A stretch of DNA of 64,000 bases, taken from Angomonas ambiguus. Its lineage: Eukaryota > Euglenozoa > Kinetoplastea > Trypanosomatida > Trypanosomatidae. Positions 11,210 through 19,730 of this stretch are shown here, piece after piece (position 1 is the first letter of the stretch; every line of letters starts with the position of its first letter). Under the pieces are notes generated by a model, which was given only the letters and a program-made list of their open reading frames with translations, had not been told where the DNA came from and ran no database searches. The stretch covers positions 14,157-78,156 of the forward strand of contig JADNSB010000087.1 of the NCBI GenBank assembly GCA_019695575.1, in the 5' to 3' direction. The translations under genes and the position numbers were made by a program.

Positions 11210-11836
11210 TTTTCTTTTTCCTTTTCCTTTTTGTTTTGTTTTGTTATCAATACGGAGATAAGTATAATAAGGTAAAAAATAATAGATAGATAGATAAGAT
11301 GAATAATAAATAAATACTATTTGATAATGGACGTTAAGTTTAGTTTTTTTTTTCTTTTAAGTGGATGTATAAGAAGCAGTTTGTTAAAAAAGGGGAAAGA
11401 AACTAAAATGTGTACACTTTCTTTTTTTAATTTTTCTATTTTTTTTTATGTATATAAAATAATAATGAAGTCAAAATCAATTAAAGAAAAGAAGAATGAA
11501 AAAATAAAAGGGGGAAGAGGTAATTGTAGTAGGTGTGTCATCAGAGAAGCATTCTAAAAAAAATAAATAAAAGAGAAATCAAAAAAAAAAAACAACGAAA
11601 TAGTAAATAATAATAAAAATCATAAAAAAAATAAAGTAAATCATTCAAGAAGGGGAAATAAACAAAAGAACCACACAGAGAAGCGTTTGTGTTTGTGTTT
11701 GTATGCAATTGGGTACTGTGATGCTCCTGCGAATGTTATATACACATTCTCTCTCCTTCTCCATACACCAAAACAACAACAACAAAACTCTCTGTTCTTT
11801 TTTTTAATTTCACGTTTTTCACATGTTCACTCTTGC
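11210..11836. other. Spacer upstream of the TLDc gene
   Basis: AT-rich, no supported gene. On the plus strand it holds purine-rich runs (for example about 11480-11522) that are polypyrimidine tracts in the sense of the minus-strand TLDc gene, consistent with a trans-splice acceptor region. The distal end is the 3' UTR of the first P1 gene. Confidence 0.5.
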
Positions 11837-12178
11837 TTAGTCGAACAGACCAAAGCCCATATCGTCATCGCCCTCCTCCACGACTTCCTCCTTCTTCTTC
11901 TTGTCCTCCTTGGCGGCGGCAGGCGCGGCACCGGCGGCGGCAGCGACAGGCGCAGCAGCAGCAGGAGTGGCAGCGCTGGCAGCAATAAGAGAGTCGATGG
12001 ACTTCTTCTGCAGCAGTCTGGCGAAGAGGATGGGCAGTGTGGGTCGGACGGTCACTCCAGCGGCGGTGACCGCTTGCTCAATGCGGTCGGCGGTGGGGGG
12101 GAGACCAGCGTCGTGCAGCAAGAGCGCGGCGTAGGTGCAGGCCAGCGATTCCGTGGACATGGTAGAGTGTGTGTGTGT
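11816..12178 (-). repeat. Left copy of a 363-base tandem duplication carrying P1
   Basis: This block matches 12435-12797 base for base as far as I can read, offset by 619 bases. It contains the whole P1 coding sequence plus about 20 bases on each side. Sequence outside the block differs completely between the copies, so the identity is confined to the gene. Confidence 0.9.
11837..12160 (-). CDS. 60S acidic ribosomal protein P1, copy 1
   Basis: A 107-residue protein with the P1 layout: an N-terminal helical dimerisation domain starting MSTESLACTYAALLL, an Ala/Pro-rich hinge (about residues 65-85), a Lys/Glu-rich charged segment, and the canonical C-terminus DDDMGFGLFD that binds elongation factors and the ribosome GTPase centre. 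Length and ends are those of eukaryotic P1, and the start resembles trypanosomatid P1. P1/P2 dimers form the ribosomal stalk with P0. The gene is GC-rich with no Asn runs. Its own 5' region has a pyrimidine tract (minus sense) at about 12239-12271. Confidence 0.95.
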   Translation of the reverse strand: MSTESLACTYAALLLHDAGLPPTADRIEQAVTAAGVTVRPTLPILFARLLQKKSIDSLIAASAATPAAAAPVAAAAGAAPAAAKEDKKKKEEVVEEGDDDMGFGLFD

Positions 12179-12238
12179 GGGTGTTTATTTATTTATTTTC
12201 CCTTTTATTGTTTTTGTTTTAGTTTTGTAAGCATTTAC

Positions 12239-12271
12239 GCAGAAAGAAGAAGAGAGAGAGAGAGAGAAGAG
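12239..12271 (-). promoter_or_regulatory. Polypyrimidine tract upstream of P1 copy 1
   Basis: A purine-rich plus-strand run with (AG)n reads as CT-rich pyrimidine tract in the gene's sense. The next AG downstream in that sense is about 40 bases on, before the ATG. This is the standard kinetoplastid trans-splicing signal pattern. Confidence 0.5.
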
Positions 12272-12434
12272 TTCGTTATAAAATGCAGTTGTGGGGGGGG
12301 TGTCTTCCGACGAGAGAAACAAATAAACAAACAAGCAAAAAGAAAAAGAGATTTGTAAAAACCAAATAAAAAATCATAGTGAAAGAAATGAAAGAGTGCT
12401 TCTTCTTCTTCCAGTCATCGTTTTTCCAAAGGAG

Positions 12435-12797
12435 TTTTCACATGTTCACTCTTGCTTAGTCGAACAGACCAAAGCCCATATCGTCATCGCCCTCCTCCAC
12501 GACTTCCTCCTTCTTCTTCTTGTCCTCCTTGGCGGCGGCAGGCGCGGCACCGGCGGCGGCAGCGACAGGCGCAGCAGCAGCAGGAGTGGCAGCGCTGGCA
12601 GCAATAAGAGAGTCGATGGACTTCTTCTGCAGCAGTCTGGCGAAGAGGATGGGCAGTGTGGGTCGGACGGTCACTCCAGCGGCGGTGACCGCTTGCTCAA
12701 TGCGGTCGGCGGTGGGGGGGAGACCAGCGTCGTGCAGCAAGAGCGCGGCGTAGGTGCAGGCCAGCGATTCCGTGGACATGGTAGAGTGTGTGTGTGT
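12435..12797 (-). repeat. Right copy of the 363-base tandem duplication carrying P1
   Basis: Base-for-base equal to 11816-12178 by eye, offset 619. It breaks off within the GT-rich 5' UTR (12798 differs from 12179) and just past the stop codon on the other side. Confidence 0.9.
12456..12779 (-). CDS. 60S acidic ribosomal protein P1, copy 2
   Basis: It encodes the same 107 residues as copy 1, with identical nucleotides through the coding region. P1 paralogues in tandem are common in trypanosomatids, where gene number sets expression in the absence of promoter control. The spacer between the copies is unrelated to the spacer upstream of this copy, and each copy has its own pyrimidine tract (here about 12860-12908 on the minus strand). 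Identity of the genes with divergent flanks points to gene conversion rather than a very recent large duplication. Confidence 0.95.
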   Translation of the reverse strand: MSTESLACTYAALLLHDAGLPPTADRIEQAVTAAGVTVRPTLPILFARLLQKKSIDSLIAASAATPAAAAPVAAAAGAAPAAAKEDKKKKEEVVEEGDDDMGFGLFD

Positions 12798-13095
12798 ATG
12801 GGTGTTTGTGTTTGTAAAGTCAATACAAAAACCAGAAAAGAAAGCACTTTTGTTATTGTTTTGGAGGAGAAAGAGAGAAAGATATGAGTAAAGAAGAGGA
12901 AGAGAAGGTCATTGTGTATAATAGATAGCTGTAAAAGCAAAAAAAAAAAGAAAAAGAAAAGTATTTAACATAAGTAAGTATACATAAATGGTAATGTAAT
13001 GTACATGACAGTTCTTTCCGTAAAGAAGAAGCAAAAAATAACAACAACAACAACAAAAAAAAACATTTGTTCTGTTTTTTTTTTCCTTTTCTTTT
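12780..13095. other. Spacer upstream of P1 copy 2
   Basis: No gene seen. Purine-rich on the plus strand at about 12860-12908, which is the pyrimidine tract serving P1 copy 2. The remainder is A- and T-run DNA forming the 3' UTR of the next gene. Confidence 0.5.
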
Positions 13096-13406
13096 TCAGT
13101 AAGGAGGAAGGCAGAGCACCAGCCGATGTTGATCCAAGGTCTCTACGGCTGATGGTATGGAAGGCAAACAGTGAGTTAAAATAGAATAAATAGAATTTTT
13201 ATTATTATTATTGCTATTGCTATTATTATTATTGTTATAGTGTTGCTGTTGTTGGAAAGTAATATAATTTGAAATCCTCCGAAAAGGAAATAATACGTCT
13301 CTGCAAACACAGGTGGGAGCGCTGTCGGTAATACCAATAACGGAGGACAATACCTGGACGGGTAAACTATTCTTATTTTTATTCTTATTTTGTTTTTTAT
13401 TCTTTC

Positions 13407-13445
<39 letters not shown>

Positions 13446-14292
13446 TATTTTCGTCTTCTTCTTCGCCGCCGACTGTGGTGGTAGGACTAATCTGATCTAA
13501 GTAATTATACAATGCTATTCCCGTCAAGTAAGGTAAACTATTATAAATAACATTATTATTATTATTATTATTATGAGAGTGTGTGGGTTCATTTAACAGT
13601 TTTCGGGAAGCGACAAAATCGATATAAAATTTAACTTTTGGAAATTTATTATTATTAATACTATTATAATAATTATTATTATTATTAATTTCATCTGTCA
13701 AAGGCCACTTTGTGTTTTTTAAAGATTCCACAACTTTCTTTTCCAAGTTTTTACTTTTATTATTATTATTATTTTTGATTTCACCCGATTCATTGTTTTT
13801 CTTAGGGTTGGGGAGGGCAGCTTCATACTCGGAGAGAACCGTAAAAAAGTTGGAAGGTAATTCACTTAGTATCTTTTTTTTAATAAAATTATTATTGTTA
13901 TTATTATTATTATTGTTGTTTTCTTCCTGAAAAAGAAGAGAAAAGTATTCTTCTTTAGATTCTTCATACAAAATGGTAATTAAATAAACGATTTGCTGAA
14001 TAATTTTCTTCAACACCGCCAAATCTTTTTCAGTGATGTTTGTCGTCGGCTCTGACGTTTCATTATTATTATTATTATTATTATTATTAATATTAGAATT
14101 ATTATAATGAAACTCATACACAAGGTAGATGTTAACGGCGTTGGTTGGCTCGCAGCACCACTCCCTAGGCCGATCGAGAAACATTATTAATTGATGCTCC
14201 TTGACTAAATTTAAAAATATCGTTCGAAAGGCCGAAGCGGAAGACGAAGAGGAGGGAATTGCAATTGTTGCTGCTTCTGTGTCGTCGTTCAT
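13096..14292 (-). CDS. Asn-rich hypothetical protein (398 aa)
   Basis: I do not recognise the family. The chosen start is the ATG at 14290-14292 (MNDDTEAATIA). A longer frame to 14388 runs through an obvious pyrimidine tract (minus sense, about 14331-14370) that should be the trans-splicing signal, so its Phe/Ser-rich N-terminus is probably not translated. The protein has conserved-looking blocks separated by poly-Asn runs: AFRTIFLNLVKEHQLIMFLD, a helical block around LKKIIQQIVYLITILYEE, YIDFVASRKLLNEP, LPYLTGIALYNYLDQ, and a Cys-bearing segment TCVCRDVLFPFRRIS. It ends CLPSIPSAVETLDQHRL. It is predicted to be soluble and mostly helical. Confidence 0.7.
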
Positions 14293-14802
14293 TACTATGA
14301 TTAATTTTTCTTTTTTATTATTATTATACGGGGAAGAAACAAAGAAAGAGAGGGGGAAAAAAAAAAGAACAGTACTGACGGTATACATCCTTCATTTATT
14401 ATCATTATATCCACAAAAATACAGTTAAAAAGAAGTAAAAATTATAATACCTTTTCTTTTTGAGTAAACATTTGTGAAGCTGTAGTACAGACAGAAAAAC
14501 AAATAAATAAGAGAGATTATTAGCTACACTTTTTTTTTCCCTTTTTCTGTCTGTTCTACGCATTGTAATAATAATAATAGTAAATAAATAATAAGTCTGA
14601 CGAGGAACGTAGAAACCTTTTCTAAAAAGAAAGATAAAATAAAGATCCAAAAAAAGAAAGAAAGAAGGAAAGAAAGACAGTGTGGGCGTATTTATATATA
14701 TATAAATCATTTCTCTCTTTTACTACTACTGCTACTGCTAATACTAGTATCTCTTTTTTCTTTTCTTTTCTATTTTCATTTTTATTTCCCCCTCCTCCCC
14801 TT
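14293..14802. other. Spacer with pyrimidine tract of the preceding gene
   Basis: No gene supported. Plus-strand purine runs at about 14331-14370 and 14647-14680 are pyrimidine tracts in minus sense. The rest is AT-rich 3' UTR of the COX17 gene. Confidence 0.5.
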
Positions 14803-15048
14803 TTACATTTGCTTCGTGCTCTTCTTCAAGTTATCGACTTCCTCCTGAGAAAACCCTTCTTTTAATAAGCAGGTGTAAAAGTTTTGAATTTCCTTTTCAC
14901 ATTCCTTAAAGCTGTGGAACATGACACACTCATCTCTCGCGCGACGCTCTTGCGGACAGGCACAACAGATTTTACACGACGGTTCCTTCTTTTGGTTTTC
15001 ATCGCCAGTCGCTTTTTCCTTTTTATTGAAGTAATCCAGAAGACCCAT
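14803..15048 (-). CDS. COX17: Cytochrome c oxidase copper chaperone COX17
   Basis: The 81-residue protein holds the COX17 signature KICCACPQERRARDECV, whose adjacent Cys pair binds Cu(I). Two CX9C motifs form the coiled-coil-helix-coiled-coil-helix fold: C-PQERRARDE-C and C-EKEIQNFYT-C. COX17 sits in the mitochondrial intermembrane space, is oxidised by the MIA pathway and passes copper to SCO1 and COX11 for cytochrome oxidase assembly. Length is close to the usual 60-80 residues. The N-terminus MGLLDYFNKKEK is not a classical presequence, as expected for MIA substrates. No Asn runs. Confidence 0.93.
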   Translation of the reverse strand: MGLLDYFNKKEKATGDENQKKEPSCKICCACPQERRARDECVMFHSFKECEKEIQNFYTCLLKEGFSQEEVDNLKKSTKQM

Positions 15049-15292
15049 TTTTGATTTTTGTGTATATTTGTATATTTTTTTTTTTCACTAACTTACTGGA
15101 TGAAGGGAGATGGTGAAATAGAAACCGAAAAAATAAGAGAAAATAAGTATTGTAGGTGTATGTATGTGCGTGTTTGTGGTTGTGTGTGTGTTGACGACAG
15201 CAGAACTATTATTGTTATTTTCAAACTATAAAAAAATATATTTATGTAATTAATTTAATTTACCTTCTTTCTCTTTCTCCCTCTCTTTTCCT

Positions 15293-17944
15293 TTAATCAC
15301 TGTCATCATCGTCGTCATTATCGCTGCGGTTTTGTTGTTGTTTTTGTTGCATCTTTTTTAATTTTTTATTCCTTTTCTTTGCAGACTTCTTTTCCATCGT
15401 TGCCGTATTAAGATCCATTAATACTTTGCCATCATCATCATTATTATCATCCTCATCGTCACTATCGTCGTTTTCTTTTTTATGTTTTCGAAGTGCTTCT
15501 CGTTGAGCTGCTAAAATAGGATCTATAGACGCTTCATCCTCGCTGCTTTCCTGTTTATTATGTTTATTTTTATTATTTTGTTGTTGTTTCTTTTTGTTTT
15601 TCTTTCCCTTTTTACCCTTTCCCTTTTCTTCCTCCTCCTCTCCTCCTTCAGGTGCAGGACTGCGGTGGGGGTCGTCTGCACCTTTTTTAGCGTCTATATT
15701 ATTATTATTATTATTATCGTTATCACTTTCTTCCTTATCGTTTTCATTGTCATCGTCTTCACTACCACTGTTTATATCATTTTGATTTCGCTTCGGGGCA
15801 AAGTTTTTATTCCGAAAATGCGTAAAGTTCGAACGGTTATTCACCTTTACATTTTTTTTCTTTTCGTGTTTTAACTTTTGTTGCAGGTTTAATTCTTCTA
15901 TTCTTTCCTTTTCTTTTTCTTCCTCCAATGTCTTCACACGTTCCAACTCTTCTCTCTCCTTGGCAGCTTTTAATAATAATAATTGCAACTCCTTATCCTC
16001 CTCCTCCTTCCCTGGAACTGGATTATTGTTATTATTATTACTATTATCTGTAGTAGTGGTGTTGTTATTATCGGTGGTTGGTTGTAGTTTATTAGCTCTC
16101 AATACCGACAACTTTGAAGAAATGGTGTATGGAAAAAATGCGGAGAGAGAATTCAAAAAAGCGACGGTGGTAATTTCTTCTTCACGAACCACCGCGGCGG
16201 TGGAAGCGCTCTCTTTATTATTATTATTATTATTATTCATACAGTCGGTTACCGCCTTCACGACGTAGTAGTAGTTGGAGGGTTCATTACACAACTCTTC
16301 GCGCACGTACTCATCTTCAATGTTCTGAGGAGTGTTCCATGGACTACATGTGGAGAGAAGCAGTTGAGAAATGTCAATGCCGTCTACGCCTGTCGAATTA
16401 TTATTATTATTATGATGATGATGATGATGATAATGACGTGGCAACAAGGCGCTATAATCGGCAACGTTGGAATCTTTCTTGGAGCCTTTGACGAGTCCTT
16501 CTGCGGAAACAATCGCGTAAAAGGGAACGATAAAGTTTTCCCTTTTCTTTTCCGATTCCTCTGCCTCTGACGATGCTGTTGATGGTTCACGATCGTAGTC
16601 ATTAAGGCACTGCAGCCAGGAAGAAGACGAAGACGAAGAGGGTTTTACATTTTGTTGAAACAATTTTCGAAGTTTCTCGGACGCATCCAACACTGGCAGC
16701 GCATTATACAGTATAATGGAAGTGGGGAGTCGTCGCTTGGTCGTCTTTTTCTCATTTTCATCTTTCTCTTCTTTTTTTTCTTTATCCTCCTCATTCCCGC
16801 CCTCCTCTTCCTCCTCCTCTTCCTCTAGAGAGGACTGATATAACAACTCTTCCAACAGCTCCGCCGCCCGGTCCGCTGTATGTTGCAGCGCCTTTCTTAA
16901 TACTTCTCTTTCATTTCCTTCGTCTTTATTAGTAGTATTATCGCCTCCGTTTTCTTCTTCCTCTTTATTATTCGGATGCGTGTTCGCCTGAACGTATAAA
17001 TGCACCACAAAAGGTTTTCCTAGCTCCGCCGCGACGTGGAAAAGTTTTTGAAATAACAATTCTTGGGCAAAGAAGGTGCGTTCATCACGATTGTGATAGT
17101 TTAGGGAAGATAAAATGCCCAACACGTCCTTCCCCTTTGCCTGTGCCTTCACCTCCTTTACCCACTGTACAGCGTGAATGTGTTGATTGAAGTTTCGATT
17201 GACGTTATTCGCATGAATGCCTAACAAACAGTATAGCAAAAGATGATTGTTAAGTTCCATATTATTATTATTATTATTATTATTATTTTCGTCCTCAAAC
17301 TGCACCTTCTTTTTCTTTTTTTGAGCCCCCATTTCGGAGGTATTTTTGGCAAAGGTGTCTTGAAGATTGTTATGATTACGGCACTGTTCTAACAACGACG
17401 ATTGTCGTTCATACTCGGAGCACCAACAAATAAACGAGGAGAGGTTGTAATTAAAGTTTTCATTCTCGCTGTTATGTGTGTTATCGCCTTGAATTCCAAT
17501 CGCGCGGGAGTAAACACCATCGAGGTCGTTGGCAAACTGTCTCGTGAGCAGCGCCACAGAAGTATCCACCCACACATTATTATGATTCGAATTCTTTTTA
17601 TTCAGCACCTCCCGAAACGCGTTACAGTCCTGTTGTAGCCAACGTTGCAACGTCCAACACCACTTCGATGACAGTGACTCCTCTTCTTTATAAGAGTCCT
17701 TCATGGTGGTTGTTGTTTCTGCCGTTGTTGTTTCCTCTTGCGTAAACAGAAATAATAATAATTCGTCCAGTATGGGGTTCGCACTCGGTGGTAGTACCGG
17801 CACCTGCACGACCGCAGGATGAACATACGTACTTCGTTTTGCATCTTGTTTCCGCCTGGAGGCTGCCGCGCCGGGATTTTTTACCGAAGTGCGTAAACTT
17901 CTCTTTTTACTCTCTCTTCCCCCACCACGATCGACAAAACCCAT
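15293..17944 (-). CDS. TatD-like protein with degenerate active site and long charged tail (883 aa)
   Basis: Residues about 55-560 follow the TatD metallo-hydrolase order: NPILDELLLFLF (position of the first strand), LLGIHANN (like GiHPh), VLGILSSLNYH (where the family has GEiGLDyh), ELGKPFVVHLYV at about 305 (like lgkPvviHsR), TSIILYNALP (like vvHcFsG), and DISQLLLSTCSPWNTP at about 530 followed by NEPSNYYYVVKAV (family: LLlETDaP ... NePaylp). Several metal-binding acidic and His positions are replaced (GE to LS, ETD to STC), so it is probably not an active nuclease. Poly-Asn, Glu and His runs interrupt the fold. Residues about 640-883 form a highly charged Lys/Glu/Asp tail with Q-rich segments, suggesting a nuclear or RNA-associated role, which is inference. 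Confidence 0.65.
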   Translation of the reverse strand: MGFVDRGGGRESKKRSLRTSVKNPGAAASRRKQDAKRSTYVHPAVVQVPVLPPSANPILDELLLFLFTQEETTTAETTTTMKDSYKEEESLSSKWCWTLQRWLQQDCNAFREVLNKKNSNHNNVWVDTSVALLTRQFANDLDGVYSRAIGIQGDNTHNSENENFNYNLSSFICWCSEYERQSSLLEQCRNHNNLQDTFAKNTSEMGAQKKKKKVQFEDENNNNNNNNNMELNNHLLLYCLLGIHANNVNRNFNQHIHAVQWVKEVKAQAKGKDVLGILSSLNYHNRDERTFFAQELLFQKLFHVAAELGKPFVVHLYVQANTHPNNKEEEENGGDNTTNKDEGNEREVLRKALQHTADRAAELLEELLYQSSLEEEEEEEEGGNEEDKEKKEEKDENEKKTTKRRLPTSIILYNALPVLDASEKLRKLFQQNVKPSSSSSSSWLQCLNDYDREPSTASSEAEESEKKRENFIVPFYAIVSAEGLVKGSKKDSNVADYSALLPRHYHHHHHHNNNNNSTGVDGIDISQLLLSTCSPWNTPQNIEDEYVREELCNEPSNYYYVVKAVTDCMNNNNNNNKESASTAAVVREEEITTVAFLNSLSAFFPYTISSKLSVLRANKLQPTTDNNNTTTTDNSNNNNNNPVPGKEEEDKELQLLLLKAAKEREELERVKTLEEEKEKERIEELNLQQKLKHEKKKNVKVNNRSNFTHFRNKNFAPKRNQNDINSGSEDDDNENDKEESDNDNNNNNNIDAKKGADDPHRSPAPEGGEEEEEKGKGKKGKKNKKKQQQNNKNKHNKQESSEDEASIDPILAAQREALRKHKKENDDSDDEDDNNDDDGKVLMDLNTATMEKKSAKKRNKKLKKMQQKQQQNRSDNDDDDDSD

Positions 17945-18058
17945 TGAGAATTTGTATTTATATATGTATTAATATATATTAATAATAATACGATGACTAC
18001 TAACTAGAAAACAAACAAACAAGCAAAAACAAAAACAAAAAAAGGAAAGAGAGAGTAC

Positions 18059-18080
18059 GTGTGTGTGTGTGTGTGTGTGT
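18059..18080. repeat. (GT)11 microsatellite
   Basis: Perfect dinucleotide run in the spacer upstream of the TatD-like gene. Confidence 0.95.
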
Positions 18081-18238
18081 AGAAGGGATTTGTTGTCGAT
18101 AATAAATCTTTTCACTCGGTAGGATTAAACAACTAAATAAATATTTGTTGAAAAGGTGACAGAAAAAAAAATATGATGATAATAATAATAATATTAATAA
18201 TATAATGTAGTCGTTATTATTATTATTATTGTATTGTG

Positions 18239-19102
18239 TTAAGATCCGTCGGTGGAACGACCATCTACTAAACTCTCCTTCACTAAACCCATTTCATCAA
18301 ATAAATACTGATTAAATGAGTAGGACGAATTATTATTATTATTATTATTATTTTGAATTATATTCAAGTACAATGATCGATCAGCCTCAGTGCAGACGTA
18401 GGCGACACTTTCGATATGATTATACGCTTTAAAATCATAAATGTGGTTGGCATCGGCTTCTATTTGCATTGGAATCGGAATAAATCGCTCCACCCTGAAG
18501 AATTCCACAGGCAGTACATAATATTTTTCCTCCTCCCCCTTTTCCTTATTATTATTACTATCATTATTTTCATTATTATTAGGATGACGAGGTTGATGAA
18601 AAGAGTAAGGGATAGGAACCGTCGTTAAGGTAAGGTTCGAGGGACCCCTTTCCACTCGGTGAGAAGAAGAATGTGTGGAATCCGATGATGATGATGAGGC
18701 GTTATTAAAGAAAGTTTCTCCTTCCCGGGATAATTGATATCCGAATAGTCTTACCAACACCGGCACTCCGCAGCTACGATAAACACTGGCAATGATATTC
18801 TGAAACAGAAAACTCTCCTCCACCTGTCTCCAACGCTGAGACTCGGACGACGACGATGATGGTGAAAGCGAGTTGGGATCCATCTTGGAAGAAGGGAGGA
18901 GAGAGAGGGCCGTGCAGTCCACCAAAACCGCCACTCGACGACGTGCATCACGTAGATCCACTGCCATGGGCGGGTAGCGATCTTTTAAAGGCCCTTTAGG
19001 AGGCGTGTTGGTACTAGCATGACGCAGGCTAGCCCACACCGTGCTCCATGGCCGACGGCTTTGTGGACGGGATGCCATAAAGCGTGGCATAATGATTAGC
19101 AT
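18239..19102 (-). CDS. Probable mitochondrial NYN/PIN-like protein (287 aa)
   Basis: The N-terminus is rich in Arg, Ser and aliphatic residues without acids (MPRFMASRPQSRRPWSTVWA), a likely mitochondrial presequence. After it comes RRRVAVLVDCTALS, similar to the first strand of NYN domains with its Asp, then CGVPVLVRLFGYQLS (second strand), and IEADANHIYDFKAYNHIE followed by VAYVCTEADRSLYLNII, resembling the D...DA and 'vSgDsDf' blocks. NYN/PIN-like proteins are ribonucleases, and kinetoplastid mitochondria use several in RNA processing. Three starts (first, fifth or ninth Met) are possible. Ser- and Asn-rich loops are inserted. The family call is tentative. Confidence 0.45.
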   Translation of the reverse strand: MLIIMPRFMASRPQSRRPWSTVWASLRHASTNTPPKGPLKDRYPPMAVDLRDARRRVAVLVDCTALSLLPSSKMDPNSLSPSSSSSESQRWRQVEESFLFQNIIASVYRSCGVPVLVRLFGYQLSREGETFFNNASSSSSDSTHSSSHRVERGPSNLTLTTVPIPYSFHQPRHPNNNENNDSNNNKEKGEEEKYYVLPVEFFRVERFIPIPMQIEADANHIYDFKAYNHIESVAYVCTEADRSLYLNIIQNNNNNNNNSSYSFNQYLFDEMGLVKESLVDGRSTDGS

Positions 19103-19730
19103 TGTTTTTCTTTGTAGTAAATACGTATATATATATATATAATGTGAAGAGAGGAAATCTATACAAAAGAAGAGAGAAAGAGATGCATTTTGACTTCATT
19201 TTTGGAGACAGTTGCGGAAAAGAAGCAAACAAACAAACAAACAAAAAAAACATAGCAAAAAACAAAAGTTTAACGCCAAAATAAGAATTAGGATTCATAG
19301 TATTATATTTTTGCTTTCTTTTTTTCCCTTTTTTTACTAAAATAACTTAATAAATAAATAGTATCAAGATCTTTTTTTTTTTTTCGCCATGTTTCGTTTC
19401 TTCCTTCATACATCATTTTGAAAGGCCGGAAGAAAAAAAAAAAGAGGGAGGGGGGTACTTAAAAATTCTTTTCCGAAACTAAAAAAAAAAATACATAATT
19501 ACAAAAAGAAAAAAAAATTGTACACATTTCTAGAAAAAAAAAGGGAGAAGTTAAAGAACAATTTAGTTTCTTTTTTCCCTTTTCCTTTTTTTTCAGTGTT
19601 TAGTAGTCATATACATTAAAGATTTTTTTTTTTTTTTGCCGTTGGTAAAGTTTTTTTTTTTTTTTGATTTAGTTATTTATTTAATTTAATATTTTTTTTA
19701 CTTCCTTTTTTTCCTTTTCTTCATTCATTT
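19103..19730. other. Spacer rich in poly-A/T runs
   Basis: No gene supported. Purine tracts on the plus strand at about 19145-19180 and 19430-19455 are pyrimidine tracts in the sense of the NYN-like gene. Several T runs of 10-15 near 19620-19700 lie in the 3' UTR of the surface-protein gene. Confidence 0.5.

Noticed and set aside
11687-12887. Plus-strand open frames over the two P1 genes
   Set aside because: They are antisense shadows of the GC-rich P1 coding sequence; both P1 copies give the same shadow and it resembles no known protein.
14293-14388. Longer N-terminus of the Asn-rich protein as a signal anchor
   Set aside because: The hydrophobic Phe/Leu/Ser run is again a pyrimidine tract expected to lie upstream of the spliced-leader site.
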